The notes under the pieces: model-generated
Databases searched by the model: none
What the model was told of the DNA's origin: nothing
Seen by the model: the letters and a program-made list of their open reading frames with translations, nothing else
Program-made: the position numbers and the translations under genes
Origin: Candidatus Fermentithermobacillaceae bacterium
GTDB lineage: Bacteria > Bacillota > Sulfobacillia > Fermentithermobacillales > DUSS01
NCBI GenBank assembly: GCA_012842495.1
Contig: DUSS01000063.1
Span: 1 to 57,926, forward strand
Length of the DNA: 57,926 bases
Direction of reading: 5' to 3'
Shown: positions 57,172-57,926 of the stretch, piece after piece
Layout: each line of letters starts with the position of its first letter
Numbering within the stretch: position 1 is the first letter of the stretch

Positions 57172-57926
57172 TCAAGTCAGCGCCTGCATACCTTGACCAC
57201 CATACACGGAGGAGGGGTCTAGACCTCTTCGAATCGCTGGTGAGACTTCCCATGAGCGGACCGACTCCCTGTGAATCATTCTCTGAAGCGCGATTTCTTT
57301 TCGGCGGGTCTTCGCAACTACCTGATCTCTGTACGGTTCTCCGGTCAGCAGTATCTTCCACTCGACCACTACGAGTTTGCGTGCGAGAGCTACGATTGCC
57401 TTCCTGCACCCGATGTGCAAACTCTTCCTGCGATAGAACTGACCAAGTTTTCCATGGTCGTACCTCGCTACTACCTGTGCTGCCTCGATCAGAACGGTCC
57501 TTAGGAGCCTGTTCCCGTTCTTGCTGACCTTGCCGTGATAGTAGGTTTGGCCAGACTGGTGTACCGACGGGTCAAGCCCGGCATAACTTGCCACCTGTTT
57601 GGATGTCCGAAATCTCCCGGGCTCACCTACCCAAGCCCGTATCGCAGCCGCCGTGACGATCCCGACCCCCGGAATGCTCAAGAGTACTTTCGCCTCTGGA
57701 TGCTTCTCAAGCCTGCGAGCAATTTCCGCTTCTATAGACCCGCGTTCCGTTTCCAATGAGGCCAAAAGATGCGCAGCGCTCACCAACATCGCTGCATCTG
57801 CTGCCCCCACGTTCAGATGCTCCAGTGCCCGTAGGACTGAACCGGCGTTTTTGATTTGACCGGTACTGTAGTCGTAGCGCCGCAGAATCGCTTTGACCTG
57901 GTTCTTGCACCGCGCCTGATGCTGAA
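57172..57926 (-). CDS. IS110-family transposase, C-terminal part (runs off right edge)
   Basis: The frame is open from the right edge (reading 'QHQARCKNQVKAILRRYDYSTGQ' first) to the stop at 57172, about 250 codons visible. The C-terminal Transposase_20 domain is complete: 'LLSIPGVGIVTAAAIRAWVGEPGRF', 'QVASYAGLDPSVHQSGQ' with the conserved Ser region, and 'GKVSKNGNRLLRTVLIEAAQ'. The N-terminal RuvC-like DEDD domain lies outside the window. IS110 elements insert with the help of a bridge RNA from their own non-coding ends; the stretch 57092-57171 downstream is the only visible non-coding end and is short. Possibly intact. Confidence 0.92.
   Translation of the reverse strand, partial: QHQARCKNQVKAILRRYDYSTGQIKNAGSVLRALEHLNVGAADAAMLVSAAHLLASLETERGSIEAEIARRLEKHPEAKVLLSIPGVGIVTAAAIRAWVGEPGRFRTSKQVASYAGLDPSVHQSGQTYYHGKVSKNGNRLLRTVLIEAAQVVARYDHGKLGQFYRRKSLHIGCRKAIVALARKLVVVEWKILLTGEPYRDQVVAKTRRKEIALQRMIHRESVRSWEVSPAIRRGLDPSSVYGGQGMQALT

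Noticed and set aside
1-57926. CRISPR array or rRNA genes
   Set aside because: No regularly spaced repeats with unique spacers and no rRNA-like conserved blocks were seen anywhere in the window.

Overview
The window looks like chromosomal DNA from a GC-rich, endospore-forming member of the Bacillota, probably an anaerobe or thermophile. The spore evidence is the sleB-ypeB germination pair, a cotJA-cotJB-cotJC operon and two further coat-type proteins. Other lineage hints are an archaeal-type fructose-bisphosphate aldolase/phosphatase, an aldo/keto reductase with a ferredoxin tail, a 2-hydroxyacyl-CoA dehydratase-type activase, HPr with a regulatory Ser46, and the IreB/RuvX/DUF1292 set next to alaS. 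I cannot place it to genus. I see no rRNA, convincing tRNA or CRISPR array.

Layout. 1-7.9 kb, minus strand: rhomboid protease, FBP aldolase/phosphatase, AKR-ferredoxin, RuvX, DUF1292, MltG, SleB, YpeB and two coat proteins, the last running off the left edge. 8-12.5 kb: an M28-type metallopeptidase (+), a membrane-fused spermidine-synthase-like protein (-) and a BON-domain protein (+). 12.5-17.5 kb, minus: proS, alaS, ireB. 17.8-20.2 kb: DUF554 membrane protein, PHP phosphoesterase, unknown coiled-coil membrane protein. 20.5-27.4 kb, minus: a compact PTS island (LevR-type sigma-54 activator, then EIIB, a zinc dehydrogenase, HPr and enzyme I) with a well-formed -24/-12 promoter and no EIIC/EIID permease. 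27.6-29.7 kb: MFS transporter and nitroreductase, divergent. 30.3-40.5 kb, plus: a type IV pilus operon (pilT, pilB, pilC, major pilin, three minor-pilin-like proteins, pilM, pilN, pilO, prepilin peptidase), preceded by a non-coding stretch with a possible structured RNA. 40.6-46.5 kb: AtpZ-like protein, ABC exporter pair, activase, CNNM/CorC-type protein. 46.9-50.2 kb, plus: fused formiminotransferase-cyclodeaminase, then cotJABC. 50.7-57.9 kb: a degraded accessory region with a direct repeat of about 609 bp carrying a truncated transposition ATPase, a nucleotidyltransferase two-gene module, a cotJC fragment, a metalloprotease with a C-terminal helix-hairpin-helix region, a broken IS256 transposase and the 3' part of an IS110 transposase.

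How the parts fit. The PTS island reads as one regulatory unit: EI and HPr can phosphorylate the EIIA-like and PRD domains of the activator, which would drive the sigma-54 promoter in front of EIIB. With no permease gene beside it, the relay may be signalling or may serve a permease elsewhere. The pilus genes form a nearly complete assembly machine but lack a visible secretin gene, as expected for a monoderm. The cotJ operon has a candidate mother-cell promoter placed between the arms of an inverted repeat that would hide the ribosome binding site only in read-through transcripts. Starts were moved inward from the longest frame wherever a ribosome binding site or family alignment supported it; each case is noted.
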